From an uncultured bacterium (GTDB lineage: Bacteria > Bacteroidota > Bacteroidia > Bacteroidales > Marinifilaceae), in contig CAJMSX010000002.1 of assembly GCA_905216195.1 (NCBI GenBank), positions 55,306 through 119,305 of the forward strand: 64,000 nucleotides of DNA. The letters run 5' to 3'. Below, piece after piece: positions 8,393-18,122 of the stretch (positions are counted from its first letter, which is position 1; each line of letters starts with the position of its first letter). The translations under genes and the position numbers were made by a program. The notes beneath the pieces are model-generated. The model ran no database searches. It was not told where the DNA came from and worked only from the letters and a program-made list of their open reading frames with translations.

Positions 8393-9661
8393 TCAAATAG
8401 AGTCGTAAAACCGGGTAAAAGGAATATAACAGCTCAATTGGCTGCAAGGAAGCTGTTTTATAATAAAATTTCCGAGATAAACCGGTGGGCAACCGGTTTT
8501 ACCTATTACTCTTCCCGCCCGGGAACGGCCCACGACCGCCGCAAAAGTCGAAGCTCCGGAATAAGTAGTTTCATCTACCCACACTTCCACTTCTCCCTCG
8601 AAATTTCCCGCATGTTTGCGGTTATCCGGGACAAGCTCGCTCTCCATCCGGTAAAAACTTCCGTTTTCCAGGTCCTGAATACATCGATATAATTCCGGAT
8701 GCAATTTTCGGTGATACGCCTTGCTCTCCTCACTTACCCTCAGTTCACAACGAGGATACATGCGGTATGCATCATGAGCGATATAGCTCATCAAGGCATC
8801 GACCGCCGCACTTGCCCCTCCACCGTTTCCTCGGACGTCTATCGCTAATTTCCGGATCTTCCGTTTTTCCAAAAGCGGAAAAACCGAATCGCAAAAAGAG
8901 ACCAAACCGTTCCGGTCAAAAAAAGTCCGGACCGTCAAAGTAGCCCTACCCTCCTCTTCGGCTATCGAAAACGAATAGGGTTCGACCCGGGCAGGCATAT
9001 GAGCTTTCAGGGCCTGCAGGGCATCAGCATTCGAAATGCCGGGCATAAACAAGCCTTGGACACCTTCCGCCCGGCGAATTTCAAACCGATATCCTTCCTC
9101 CCATCCATACATACACCAGATCAAAGTGGAAAGATGAGGAGTCAATACCTTGTCTTTCAATGCATTTCCTTTCTCCGCCCCCGTCAAGCCGTACAACTTT
9201 TCCACAATGGCGGAAGAAGGCACTCCGTTTATGGAAAGGATCTCTTCGTTCTCCGACACCTCCGCTCCTGCCCGATAGGAATAATCCACCAATAATTTAC
9301 CGTCCGACAATTTCAGTCGTAAAGGACACACCAACCCTCCCCGCTCGACATACCTTTGCCGGCCGGCTACGGGAATACTCAAAAACGTATGCCCGTCTCC
9401 GGCGGAAGCGACCAGGGGAGCGATCAGCAGGTAAAAATCTTCCACACTCATATCCCGCCGGATCAGAGTCCGTATAGCCTCCTTCTTTTGCCGGTACCTC
9501 TCCTCCGGCTGGTACAAAAATAAGCCTGCATGGATCTTTTCCAGCGAACTGCATAAGAGGTCGTAATCCTTTAACAGAGAATCCCTCGACAACAATGCCT
9601 CCTGCCCGTATGCACAACCCGCTGTGAAAAAAAGAAGGGAAAAAAGAATCTTTTTATACAT
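8393..9661 (-). CDS. S41-family (C-terminal processing/tricorn-like) serine peptidase, C-terminus short
   Basis: The product (422 aa) has a signal peptide (MYKKILFSLLFFTAGCAYGQ) and an S41 catalytic domain: KLAIDVRGNGGGAS followed by the nucleophile region TYSGASTFAAVV. The Cys in the signal could make it a lipoprotein, but SPase I cleavage after YGQ also fits. I chose the ATG at 9661 because the signal peptide begins there and a promoter -7 box lies just upstream, at 9689-9696. The protein stops at TRFYDSI; relatives I know continue for about 40 more residues (PDY..V.PT..D). No continuation is readable in the other frames of the following 160 bp, so the end may be truncated. It acts in the cell envelope. 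Confidence 0.82.
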   Translation of the reverse strand: MYKKILFSLLFFTAGCAYGQEALLSRDSLLKDYDLLCSSLEKIHAGLFLYQPEERYRQKKEAIRTLIRRDMSVEDFYLLIAPLVASAGDGHTFLSIPVAGRQRYVERGGLVCPLRLKLSDGKLLVDYSYRAGAEVSENEEILSINGVPSSAIVEKLYGLTGAEKGNALKDKVLTPHLSTLIWCMYGWEEGYRFEIRRAEGVQGLFMPGISNADALQALKAHMPARVEPYSFSIAEEEGRATLTVRTFFDRNGLVSFCDSVFPLLEKRKIRKLAIDVRGNGGGASAAVDALMSYIAHDAYRMYPRCELRVSEESKAYHRKLHPELYRCIQDLENGSFYRMESELVPDNRKHAGNFEGEVEVWVDETTYSGASTFAAVVGRSRAGRVIGKTGCPPVYLGNFIIKQLPCSQLSCYIPFTRFYDSI

Positions 9662-9688
9662 CGTTTCCGGTTTAATTTCATCCGAAAA

Positions 9689-9696
9689 CAAAACTA
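9689..9696 (-). promoter_or_regulatory. Bacteroidota-type -7 box for the S41 peptidase gene
   Basis: TAGTTTTG on the minus strand matches TAnnTTTG and lies 27 bp before the ATG at 9661. No clear -33 TTTG is seen. Confidence 0.5.
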
Positions 9697-9875
9697 TTCA
9701 TTTTTATCCGGACGGAAAAATTTCTCTCTATTATTTTCTTTCCCGGAAGAAACGGGCGTCTAAAGACGTTCCTCCCGAAGGGCTGTTTCATTTACCCGCA
9801 CAGGCCACATCGGCTCATTCTTTCCTTCTGCGAGAGATTTATGCTCATTTTTATACTACATTTTCATTTTAAAAG

Positions 9876-9883
9876 TATCTTTG
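9876..9883 (+). promoter_or_regulatory. Bacteroidota-type -7 box for the aldolase gene
   Basis: TATCTTTG fits TAnnTTTG exactly, 26 bp before the start codon at 9910. The -33 element is not evident. Confidence 0.5.
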
Positions 9884-9909
9884 GGACATGAACCAAAAAA
9901 ATAATTGCT

Positions 9910-10938
9910 ATGAGTATTCGGGGATTCGGCAGTGATAACTTTTCAGGAGTATTGCCGGAAGTATTCAATGCTTTAAAAGAAGCCGCTTACGGTCATCAGC
10001 ATTCCTACGGAGAAGACCGGTATACGGAAAAGGCCACAGAAGATTTTAAAAAAATCTTCGGGGAAAAAATAGAAGTTTACTTTGTGTACAACGGTACCGG
10101 AGCCAATATCGTCAGCCTTTCTGCGTTTACCCGCTCCTACCACGCCGTTATTTGTGCTGAAACCGCACATATCAATGCGGATGAATGCGGAGCTATACAA
10201 AAACAGGCCGGTTGCAAACTCCTTACCGTCCCTACTTTCGACGGGAAACTGAACGTGGGGCTGATCCAAAACCACATGCACGGCTTCGGGGAACAACATC
10301 ATTCCCAACCGATTATTATTTCCCTGACCCAATGTACGGAACTGGGCACGGTTTACACTCCCCAGGAATTAAAAGAAATATGCGATTTTGCACATGCCCA
10401 CGGTTTGTTCGTTCACATGGACGGCGCCCGTTTATCGAATGCCGTAGCCTACCTGGGCTGCGATCCGACCGATATCACTGTAAAAGCCGGCATAGACGTC
10501 TTGAGTTTCGGCGGGACCAAAAACGGTATGATGTTCGGAGAAGCGGTAATTTTCTTCAATACCTCCCATTGTGCGGATGTTAAATACATCCGGAAACAAG
10601 CCATGCAACTCCATTCCAAATCCCGGTTTATTGCTGCTCAATTCTCCGCTATCCTGAAAAATGAGCTGTGGTTGAAAACGGCGGGACATGCTAACCGGAT
10701 GGCTCAAAAATTAGCCACTGAAGCCGCTTTTATTCCGGGAATCAAGATTACACAGGAAGTGGAGGCCAATGAAGTATTCGCTATCATTCCCAGAGATAAG
10801 ATTACAATCCTACAAGAAAAATGTTTTTTTTACGTCTGGGATGAAAATGCTTCCGAAGTGAGGTGGGTATGCTCTTTCGATACCACGGAAAGCGATATTA
10901 TCGAATTCGTGAATTTACTGCGGGAGGAATTGCTCTAA
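9910..10938 (+). CDS. ltaE: Low-specificity L-threonine aldolase (beta-eliminating lyase family)
   Basis: The 342-aa protein is a cytosolic PLP fold-type I enzyme of the threonine aldolase family, which splits L-threonine/allo-threonine into glycine and acetaldehyde. It opens with GFGSDNFSGVLPEV, carries the Asp of HMDGARLSNA that binds the pyridine nitrogen of PLP, and has the expected Schiff-base lysine at Lys204 in SFGGTKNGMM. Its length is usual for the family. It has its own -7 box and is followed after 26 bp by mnmD, with which it is probably co-transcribed. Confidence 0.88.
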   Translation: MSIRGFGSDNFSGVLPEVFNALKEAAYGHQHSYGEDRYTEKATEDFKKIFGEKIEVYFVYNGTGANIVSLSAFTRSYHAVICAETAHINADECGAIQKQAGCKLLTVPTFDGKLNVGLIQNHMHGFGEQHHSQPIIISLTQCTELGTVYTPQELKEICDFAHAHGLFVHMDGARLSNAVAYLGCDPTDITVKAGIDVLSFGGTKNGMMFGEAVIFFNTSHCADVKYIRKQAMQLHSKSRFIAAQFSAILKNELWLKTAGHANRMAQKLATEAAFIPGIKITQEVEANEVFAIIPRDKITILQEKCFFYVWDENASEVRWVCSFDTTESDIIEFVNLLREELL

Positions 10939-10964
10939 AAAACAGCTTTTCATTGGAACGCGGC

Positions 10965-11633
10965 ATGAGCAGGGAATATATCGAAACGGAAGACGGCAGC
11001 ACGACTTTCTACGTACCGGAATTAAAAGAACACTATCATTCGGTGCACGGAGCCGTACGGGAAGCCCTGCATATTTTTATCCGGGCCGGATTGGAATACG
11101 GAAACCGTACCCCCGTCTCTGTATTGGAAGCCGGTTTCGGTACAGGGCTGAATGCCTGGCTTTCCCTTCTCACCGCCTGGGAACACGCCTGGGAAATAAA
11201 TTATTACAGTCTGGAAAAGTATCCCTTAACCCCGGCTGAAATCAGCCGATTAAACTATAAAACCCTATTCCCCTCGGCCTCTCCCGAACTTTTTGACAAA
11301 CTTCACCAATGTGAATGGGAAAAAGAAATAAAAATCGCTCCTTTTTTCACACTTCATAAAAGTCAGCGGGATTTTCGTACTATCGGATTTCGGGAAAATT
11401 TTGATATCGTTTATTACGATGCCTTCCGCCCCGACGTCCAGCCTCACTTATGGACAGCCGAGACTTTCGGCAAATTCTACGAGGCCTTGAAACCGGGAGG
11501 TTTCCTGGTTACATATTGCGTAAAAGGAATTGTAAAACAGGCCCTTCGTCAAGTGGGCTTCCGGCTGGAACGACTCCCCGGCCCGCCGGGGAAACACCAA
11601 ATGTTGCGGGCTACCAAACCCAGCGACCGATAA
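10965..11633 (+). CDS. mnmD: tRNA 5-methylaminomethyl-2-thiouridine methyltransferase (MnmD type)
   Basis: This protein corresponds to the stand-alone methyltransferase half of MnmC: N-terminal TEDGSTTFYVPELKEHYHS, the SAM-binding loop LEAGFGTGLNAW, the catalytic-site region YYDAFRPDVQPHLWT, and a C-terminal KPGGFLVTYCVKG and PGPPGKHQML. It would methylate the wobble uridine intermediate of certain tRNAs. I chose the ATG at 10965 (222 aa) because family similarity begins there; upstream in-frame codons lie inside the preceding aldolase gene and do not look conserved. The oxidase half of MnmC is absent, as is usual for two-protein systems. Confidence 0.85.
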   Translation: MSREYIETEDGSTTFYVPELKEHYHSVHGAVREALHIFIRAGLEYGNRTPVSVLEAGFGTGLNAWLSLLTAWEHAWEINYYSLEKYPLTPAEISRLNYKTLFPSASPELFDKLHQCEWEKEIKIAPFFTLHKSQRDFRTIGFRENFDIVYYDAFRPDVQPHLWTAETFGKFYEALKPGGFLVTYCVKGIVKQALRQVGFRLERLPGPPGKHQMLRATKPSDR

Positions 11634-11670
11634 ATTTCTTTTCCGAACTTTTTCTAAAACCCCGGGAATC

Positions 11671-12450
11671 ATGACGCCAACCGAACTGAAACGATTATTA
11701 GACGAGAAATACCTCGAATACTGCCGATCCGACTTTTTCATCGAAACCGATCCCATCCAGATTCCTAAAATGTTCGAAGAAAAGGAAGATATTGAAATAG
11801 CCGGGTTTCTGGCAGCATCTCTGGCCTGGGGACAACGTCCCACCATTATAAAAAAATGCAGGGAACTGATGGGCCTGATGGATTATGCCCCCTATGATTT
11901 TATTCTGAATGCAACGGAAAAAGACTACGACCGTTTTTCTCAGTTTAAACACCGCACCTTCAACGCCTACGATTGTTGTTATTTTCTCCGCTCCCTGTCT
12001 CATATATACAAACGGTCGGGGGGCCTGGAAAAGATATTTACCGACGCTTTCCGGACACATGGCGACATGATGGACGTATTACGGGAGTGGTATGAAATTT
12101 TCACCTTTCTCCCCGCCGCGCCCCGGGTATTGCGACATATTGCCAACGTGGAAAAAGGTTCGGCTGCCAAACGCGTCAATATGTATCTCCGCTGGATGGT
12201 CCGCAGCGATGCTTCCGGAATAGATTTCGGGATATGGAAGAATATACCCCCTTCCGCCCTGCTCATCCCGCTGGATGTACATACGGGAAACGTAAGCCGT
12301 CAATTGGGATTGTTGACCCGCAAACAGAACGACAGCCGGGCTGTTTTGGAACTGACGGCCCGGCTGAGGGAAATGGATCCGGACGACCCCGTCCGCTATG
12401 ACTTTGCGTTATTCGGGCTGGGTGCCTTCGAAAAAAAGGACAACCGCTGA
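11671..12450 (+). CDS. TIGR02757-family protein of unknown function
   Basis: The 259-aa cytosolic protein matches a widespread Bacteroidota family: MTPTELKRLLDEKYLEY at the start, EIAGFLAASLAWGQRP in the first third, and IPLDVHTGNVSRQLGLL followed by DPVRYDFALFGLGA at the end. The C-terminal part resembles a helix-hairpin-helix DNA glycosylase-like fold, which suggests a nucleic-acid role, but no activity is established to my knowledge. It follows mnmD after 37 bp on the same strand and ends 19 bp before the convergent nitroreductase gene. Confidence 0.8.
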   Translation: MTPTELKRLLDEKYLEYCRSDFFIETDPIQIPKMFEEKEDIEIAGFLAASLAWGQRPTIIKKCRELMGLMDYAPYDFILNATEKDYDRFSQFKHRTFNAYDCCYFLRSLSHIYKRSGGLEKIFTDAFRTHGDMMDVLREWYEIFTFLPAAPRVLRHIANVEKGSAAKRVNMYLRWMVRSDASGIDFGIWKNIPPSALLIPLDVHTGNVSRQLGLLTRKQNDSRAVLELTARLREMDPDDPVRYDFALFGLGAFEKKDNR

Positions 12451-12469
12451 CAAGAGCAGGGGGATAAAC

Positions 12470-13066
12470 CTACCACTTGTTGGTATGAATCTTTGCCTTA
12501 TTCCACTTATCTTTCGGACTATGAGGAATAGCGGGATAGCCGACAGGGATGACGCATAAGGAATGAATCCGGTCGGGAATACCGGTATACTTCTTTACCA
12601 CATCCATACGTTCCGGGTAAGGATAAGTAGCGGTCCATACCGCTCCAAGCCCCAGGGCCTCAGCAGCCAGTAAAATATTCTGGGTCGCCGCCGAGCAATC
12701 GAGATACCAATAGGAAGATTTAGCCGTATCTCCGCAGACTACAATCGCCAGAGGGGCTTCTTTCAGCATTTTGGCATAAGGTAAAGCTACAGCCATCGAA
12801 TCCAACACCGCCCGATCGTCGATCACAATAAATTCCCAGGGCCGGGTATCCTTCCCGGTAGGGGCAGCCATACCGGCTCTCAGCAACAATTCGATTTTTT
12901 CCGGTTCCACCGGTTTGGACAGGTACTTGCGGACGCTTTTCCGGGCAAAAATATTGTCGAGAGCGTCCTGAGTCTGATACTGACCCGTTTTTTTCTCTCC
13001 GTTACCGCATGACGCTAACATAACTCCTGAAATTAAAAGTATTAAAACCGATAAACTATTTCTCAT
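12470..13066 (-). CDS. Nitroreductase-family flavoprotein with lipoprotein signal
   Basis: The 198-aa protein begins with a signal ending in a lipobox (GVMLASC, Cys20), followed by a nitroreductase domain: IFARKSVRKYLSKPV, the FMN-binding stretch AAPTGKDTRPWEF, and late SLCVIPVGYPA. Family members use FMN and NAD(P)H to reduce nitro compounds, quinones or flavins. An exported, lipid-anchored copy is less common, so its electron donor in the periplasm is unclear. It lies 34 bp after aroK on the minus strand and may be the last gene of the parE-parC-aroK operon. Confidence 0.85.
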   Translation of the reverse strand: MRNSLSVLILLISGVMLASCGNGEKKTGQYQTQDALDNIFARKSVRKYLSKPVEPEKIELLLRAGMAAPTGKDTRPWEFIVIDDRAVLDSMAVALPYAKMLKEAPLAIVVCGDTAKSSYWYLDCSAATQNILLAAEALGLGAVWTATYPYPERMDVVKKYTGIPDRIHSLCVIPVGYPAIPHSPKDKWNKAKIHTNKW

Positions 13067-13100
13067 AACTCACTATTTTAAAACAACGTACAAGGTCCGC

Positions 13101-13562
13101 TTAACATTTTATCTCCTGCCGGGCCATCCGGTAATACGGCAACCGTTCTTCCAAATGTTTTTCGACAAATTCCCGGATCTCTTCATCCTTTAGTTTACTT
13201 ACTACAGGACGCTTGTATTTTCCCCGAATCAACCGCATCGTAAGGGTATCGATATCCGTATTTAAAAAAATCGTATGCCCTTTTCCGTTCATATACTCCA
13301 TATTCCCGTTAAAACAGGGGGCCCCTCCTCCGGTAGATAAAACAAAATTTTCGTATAGTTCGCAAATTTCCTGTAAATAACGGGTTTCTAACTTCCGGAA
13401 ACCGGATTCCCCGGCTTCCGCAAAGATTTCGGGTATGGTCCGTTTCTCCCGGTCCACGATATAGGCATCCAGATCGATAAAACGTATTCCCATTTCTTTG
13501 GCCATTTCCCGTCCCTTCCGGGTTTTACCGCAAGCCATATAACCTACCAGAAAATATTTCAT
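13101..13562 (-). CDS. aroK: Shikimate kinase
   Basis: This short (153-aa) P-loop kinase has the Walker A motif GYMACGKT (residues 7-14), the substrate-binding FIDLDAYI, the ESGFRKLE motif, and VLSTGGGAPC. It phosphorylates shikimate with ATP in aromatic amino-acid synthesis. It is at the short end for AroK, lacking little beyond the C-terminal helix. Its start codon overlaps the parC stop by 4 bases (13559-13562), indicating translational coupling. The usual GxxGxGKT glycine is replaced by Ala-Cys (MACGKT), which is within family variation. Confidence 0.88.
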   Translation of the reverse strand: MKYFLVGYMACGKTRKGREMAKEMGIRFIDLDAYIVDREKRTIPEIFAEAGESGFRKLETRYLQEICELYENFVLSTGGGAPCFNGNMEYMNGKGHTIFLNTDIDTLTMRLIRGKYKRPVVSKLKDEEIREFVEKHLEERLPYYRMARQEIKC

Positions 13563-16261
13563 TCCTCTTTCTCCTCATCAAAAGTTAATTTCATTTGATC
13601 GGACTGGGCAATCCCCGACGGATTGGTTATTTCAAATTCGACTTCCGTTTGGATTTCTTCCGGCTCCTCCTCCCGGACCAAAGGCTCGGTCTCCCGAATT
13701 TTCGCCACTTCATAAGTAGTCAGCCGCTTCCCACGGGCTTTAAAGGATTTCTCGGCGATAAACTCCTCTGCCGCCACGATCTCTACCGGCCGGCCCGAGT
13801 ATTTTCCGCCGAAAACAATTTCAAAACGGGGATGGCGCTCACAACTCAAAGCCACCAAACGGGAACCTTCCGCATCCCCGATAAAAGACAGCACCTTATT
13901 CGCCTCCTCGAATTTAAAACGCTTCAGGTAATAAAATTGTTGCTCCCCATCAAAGAATACAGCCGACCAGACCTTATGAGGATCGAATTTCTCAATCACC
14001 AAATAACCGTCATCATAATGATTACTCAAATCGAAAGACGTAGTATAATACGTACCGTTCTTATTGACCACCAGAATACGCTCATCTCCCTGAAATTCTC
14101 CCAGGTATTTTCCCCGCCCGTCCGTATTCAAACGGAAAACGTCCTCATCCAGCCATATTTTCCGGCCCCCCAACGTGGACACTCCCTTCTGGACCACACT
14201 GATTTTATGAACATCGTTTTTGGAAAGTAAATTTCCTACCGAATCCCTTCCCTTGATCGCCAATTGGGCAAAATCGTATTCAAAGACCAATTTTTTCAGA
14301 GTAGGTTTCGGTTTCAGGCAAACTTTTATGACCTCCGCTTCCCCGTTGGGATTGGCAGAGAAATAAAGTACGCGGGAACCGGCCGTTCCCCGGGTCAGAT
14401 TGTATACCTTATCCCGGGTCACTCCCGTTACATTAAACCTTTTTACATACGACACTCCGTACCGCCCGTCCCGATAAACCACATTATAAATCGTACGTTT
14501 GTCGTTTTTCTTAAATACGTTGACGTATAGAATGTCTTTCCCTACAAAAATTTTATCGGCTACTTTGGTGACGTAATAACTTCCGTCTTTTTTAAAAAGA
14601 ATCACCTCGTCCATATCGGAACATTCACAGATAAATTCGTCTTTCTTCAAAGCCGTTCCGATAAAGCCTTCCTCCCGGTTGATGTACAATTTCTCATTGG
14701 CGATCACCACTTTTGCCGCCTCTATATTTTCAAAATTCCGGATTTCCGTCCTGCGTTCCCTTCCTTTTCCGTAGCGCGTTTTGATCCGGCGGTAATAAGC
14801 GATGGTATAAGGAACAATTTGCTCAATATCCTTTTTCACTTTGGCAATTTCTTCCTCCAGATTGTGAATCAAGCGGTCAGCCTCTTCACTGCTGAATTTC
14901 AGAATGCGTTTCATTTTGATTTCCAGCAACCGCTTGATATCCTCCTCGGTTACATCCCGGACCAGTTGAGGTAAAAAAGGCTCCAGACGCTTACGGACGT
15001 GCTTGATAACAGCATTCAACGTAGGACTTTCTTCGAATTCCTTATCTTTATAAATGCGCTCCTCTATAAAAATACGTTCCAAAGAATTGAAATGCAATTC
15101 TTCCCGTAACTCGTTCAACCGGATTTCCAATTCCAGTTTCAGCAAAGCCAGCGTATCGTCGGCCGATTTCCGCAAGATATCGGAAACAGGCGTAAAGCAA
15201 GGTTTGTCGTCTTCAATTACACAAGAGTTCGGCGATATGGATAATTCACAATCCGTAAAAGCATATAAGGCATCTATGGTCTTGTCCGAAGAAACACCCG
15301 GGGCCAGATGGATCAAAATTTCCACATTGGCAGCCGTATTATCGTCGATCTTCTTCACCTTGATTTTACCCTTTTCATTGGCTTTTATGATACTGTCGAT
15401 CAGAGAAGACGTCGTTCTGCCGAAAGGGATTTCCGTGATCTTAAGCATCTTATTGCTATTGTCTTTCTCGATGCGGGCCCTGATCTTTACAGCTCCTCCC
15501 CGTAATCCGTCATTGTATTTCGATACGTCTATCATTCCGCCGGTAGGAAAATCGGGATACAACACGAAATCCTCCTGCTTCAGATAAGCAATACAGGCAT
15601 CGATCAACTCATTGAAATTATGAGGCAATATTTTAGAGGCCAGCCCCACCGCAATTCCTTCCACGCCCTGAGCCAGCAACAAAGGGAATTTTACCGGCAA
15701 AGTAATCGGTTCCTTATTTCGTCCGTCATAAGAAAGTTTCCAGTTCGTCGTCTTCGGATTGAACACCACTTCCAGTGCGAATTTCGACAACCGGGCCTCG
15801 ATATACCGGGGAGCGGCCGCCGAATCTCCCGTCAATAGGTTTCCCCAGTTTCCCTGGCAATCGATCAGCAGATCCTTTTGCCCCAATTGCACCAAAGCAT
15901 CCCCTATCGAAGCATCCCCGTGAGGATGATATTTCATCGTATTTCCGATAATGTTGGCCACCTTGTTGTAACGACCGTCGTCCATCTCCCGCATGGAATG
16001 TAAAATACGCCTTTGTACGGGTTTCAAGCCGTCGTTTACATAGGGCACAGCCCGTTCCAATATTACATAAGAAGCATAATCCAGAAACCATTTTTCATAC
16101 ATACCCGATAAATGCTGAATGGAACGAATCTTCCCATTCTCTTCCACAGCGGTTTCCGGCTCCTCTCCCTCTTTTCCCACCTCTTCGTTTTCTATTTCTT
16201 GCGATGGATTCAGGCCTCCTTCGAGGCCCTCCTGCTCTATATCTTTTTTATCTTCCTCCAT
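13559..16261 (-). CDS. parC: DNA topoisomerase IV subunit A
   Basis: The 900-aa protein is a type IIA topoisomerase A subunit: VPYVNDGLKPVQRRILHSM, YHPHGDASIGDALV, and the DNA-cleaving tyrosine Tyr153 in AAAPRYIEARL. A coiled-coil region (about 410-500) and a C-terminal beta-pinwheel follow, with acidic N- and C-terminal tails typical of Bacteroidota ParC. With ParE, encoded 25 bp upstream, it decatenates daughter chromosomes. The GyrA-box pattern is not obvious, so topoisomerase IV rather than gyrase is the better call. Confidence 0.92.
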   Translation of the reverse strand: MEEDKKDIEQEGLEGGLNPSQEIENEEVGKEGEEPETAVEENGKIRSIQHLSGMYEKWFLDYASYVILERAVPYVNDGLKPVQRRILHSMREMDDGRYNKVANIIGNTMKYHPHGDASIGDALVQLGQKDLLIDCQGNWGNLLTGDSAAAPRYIEARLSKFALEVVFNPKTTNWKLSYDGRNKEPITLPVKFPLLLAQGVEGIAVGLASKILPHNFNELIDACIAYLKQEDFVLYPDFPTGGMIDVSKYNDGLRGGAVKIRARIEKDNSNKMLKITEIPFGRTTSSLIDSIIKANEKGKIKVKKIDDNTAANVEILIHLAPGVSSDKTIDALYAFTDCELSISPNSCVIEDDKPCFTPVSDILRKSADDTLALLKLELEIRLNELREELHFNSLERIFIEERIYKDKEFEESPTLNAVIKHVRKRLEPFLPQLVRDVTEEDIKRLLEIKMKRILKFSSEEADRLIHNLEEEIAKVKKDIEQIVPYTIAYYRRIKTRYGKGRERRTEIRNFENIEAAKVVIANEKLYINREEGFIGTALKKDEFICECSDMDEVILFKKDGSYYVTKVADKIFVGKDILYVNVFKKNDKRTIYNVVYRDGRYGVSYVKRFNVTGVTRDKVYNLTRGTAGSRVLYFSANPNGEAEVIKVCLKPKPTLKKLVFEYDFAQLAIKGRDSVGNLLSKNDVHKISVVQKGVSTLGGRKIWLDEDVFRLNTDGRGKYLGEFQGDERILVVNKNGTYYTTSFDLSNHYDDGYLVIEKFDPHKVWSAVFFDGEQQFYYLKRFKFEEANKVLSFIGDAEGSRLVALSCERHPRFEIVFGGKYSGRPVEIVAAEEFIAEKSFKARGKRLTTYEVAKIRETEPLVREEEPEEIQTEVEFEITNPSGIAQSDQMKLTFDEEKEE

Positions 16262-16286
16262 GTATCCTTTCTTTATTCAATCCTCA

Positions 16287-18122
16287 TTACCTCAGTTCGT
16301 CTTTCTCTATATACAAATTATCGATAATAAAATCCTGGCGCTCGGACGTATTTTTTCCCATGTAATAACTCAATACGGAATCGATCGAATCTCCCCGGGT
16401 AATCCGCACCGGCTCCAACCGGATGTCCTTACCGATAAAATGCTGAAATTCATTCGGAGAAATCTCTCCCAATCCTTTGAAACGCGTAATTTCGGGTTTC
16501 GGTCCCAATTTCTTTATGGCGGTTTCCCGCTCCGCATCGGTATAGCAGTAACGGGTCTCTCTTTTATTTCTTACCCGGAACAAAGGAGTCTGTAAAATAT
16601 ATACATGACCGGCCCTTACCAAATCAGGGAAAAACTGCAAAAAGAAAGTGAGTAACAGCAACCGGATATGCATACCGTCCACATCCGCATCCGTAGCGAT
16701 AATCACATTATTATAGCGTAATTCTTCCAAACCGTTTTCTATATTGAGAGCCGCCTGCAACAAGTTAAATTCCTCGTTTTCATATACCACCTTCTTGGTC
16801 AATCCGTAAGAATTCAGCGGCTTTCCCCTCAAGCTGAAAACAGCCTGAGTATTGACGTCCCGGGATTTGGTAATGGAACCGCTGGCCGAATCTCCTTCCG
16901 TAATGAAAATCGAAGATTCGTTTTTCCGTTCATGACAGGAATTGAAGTGTACCCGGCAATCCCTCAACTTCCGGTTGTGTAAACTCACCTGCTTGGCTCT
17001 CTCCCGGGCGATCTTCTGTATACCCGACATCGCTTTCCGTTCTTTCTCCGTTTCCACGATCTTGCGGAGCAGCAATTCGGCCGTATCCGGATTACGATGC
17101 AAATAATTGTCCAGTTCTTTGGTGATGAAATCCATAATAAAGTTCCGGACACTCGGTCCCTCGGGAGCGATATCCCGGGAGCCCAGTTTGGTCTTGGTCT
17201 GCGACTCGAACACCGGCTCCTGTACCTTGATACTGATCGCTCCGATAATTGAAGTACGTATATCAGCCGTATCGAAATCTTTCTTGTAAAAATCCCGCAC
17301 CGTTTTCACGATCGCCTCCCGGAAAGCGTTCAGGTGGGTTCCCCCTTGAGTCGTATGCTGCCCGTTCACAAAGGAATAATACTCTTCTCCGTATTGTCTT
17401 CCATGCGTCATAGCGACCTCTATATCGTCTCCCCGGAGGTGGATGATGGGATAAAGCCCCGCTCCGTTCATATTTTCCGAAAGCAAATCGAATAAACCCC
17501 GTTTGGAAAAATACTTATGCCCATTGAAAACGACAGTCAATCCGGTATTCAGGAAAACATAGTTTTTCACCATGGCTTCCAGATAATCGGCTATAAAATG
17601 ATAATTACCAAATATCTCCTTATCCGCTAAAAAAGTCACCTGAGTGCCGTTGGGTTCCGCGGTCTTTTCGATTTTCCGTTCTTCTACGATCTCCGCCCGG
17701 CTGAAACGCACATACTTGGTTTCACCGTCCCGGAACGACTGAATTTCAAAACTTTCCGATAAAGCATTGACGGCCTTGATACCGACCCCGTTCAACCCCA
17801 CCGATTTTTTAAAAACTTCCGAATCGTATTTCGCTCCCGTATTCATTTTCGAAGAAGCATCCACCAGCTTTCCCAAAGGAATACCCCGTCCGAAATCCCG
17901 TACCGTCACTTTGCGGTCTTCCACCTTAATCACGATCTCCGTACCGCACCCCATGGCAAATTCATCGATAGAATTATCTACAACCTCCTTCACCAAAATA
18001 TAAATTCCATCGTCAGGGGCGGAACCATCTCCTAATTTTCCAATATACATACCCGGACGCAAACGGATATGTTCCTGCCAATCTAACGTTTTAATGGAAT
18101 CCTCCGAATAATTTCCTACCAT
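16287..18122 (-). CDS. parE: DNA topoisomerase IV subunit B
   Basis: The 611-aa ATPase subunit has the GHKL motifs EVVDNSIDEFAMG and VRDFGRGIPLG, the GVGIKAVNALS lid, the TOPRIM motif FITEGDSASGSI, and the acidic DADVDGMHIRLLLLTFF. Length and start (MVGNYSEDSIKTLDWQEHIR) fit ParE. It supplies ATP hydrolysis for the ParC2ParE2 enzyme. It is the first gene of parE-parC-aroK and has a -7 box close upstream. Confidence 0.93.
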   Translation of the reverse strand: MVGNYSEDSIKTLDWQEHIRLRPGMYIGKLGDGSAPDDGIYILVKEVVDNSIDEFAMGCGTEIVIKVEDRKVTVRDFGRGIPLGKLVDASSKMNTGAKYDSEVFKKSVGLNGVGIKAVNALSESFEIQSFRDGETKYVRFSRAEIVEERKIEKTAEPNGTQVTFLADKEIFGNYHFIADYLEAMVKNYVFLNTGLTVVFNGHKYFSKRGLFDLLSENMNGAGLYPIIHLRGDDIEVAMTHGRQYGEEYYSFVNGQHTTQGGTHLNAFREAIVKTVRDFYKKDFDTADIRTSIIGAISIKVQEPVFESQTKTKLGSRDIAPEGPSVRNFIMDFITKELDNYLHRNPDTAELLLRKIVETEKERKAMSGIQKIARERAKQVSLHNRKLRDCRVHFNSCHERKNESSIFITEGDSASGSITKSRDVNTQAVFSLRGKPLNSYGLTKKVVYENEEFNLLQAALNIENGLEELRYNNVIIATDADVDGMHIRLLLLTFFLQFFPDLVRAGHVYILQTPLFRVRNKRETRYCYTDAERETAIKKLGPKPEITRFKGLGEISPNEFQHFIGKDIRLEPVRITRGDSIDSVLSYYMGKNTSERQDFIIDNLYIEKDELR

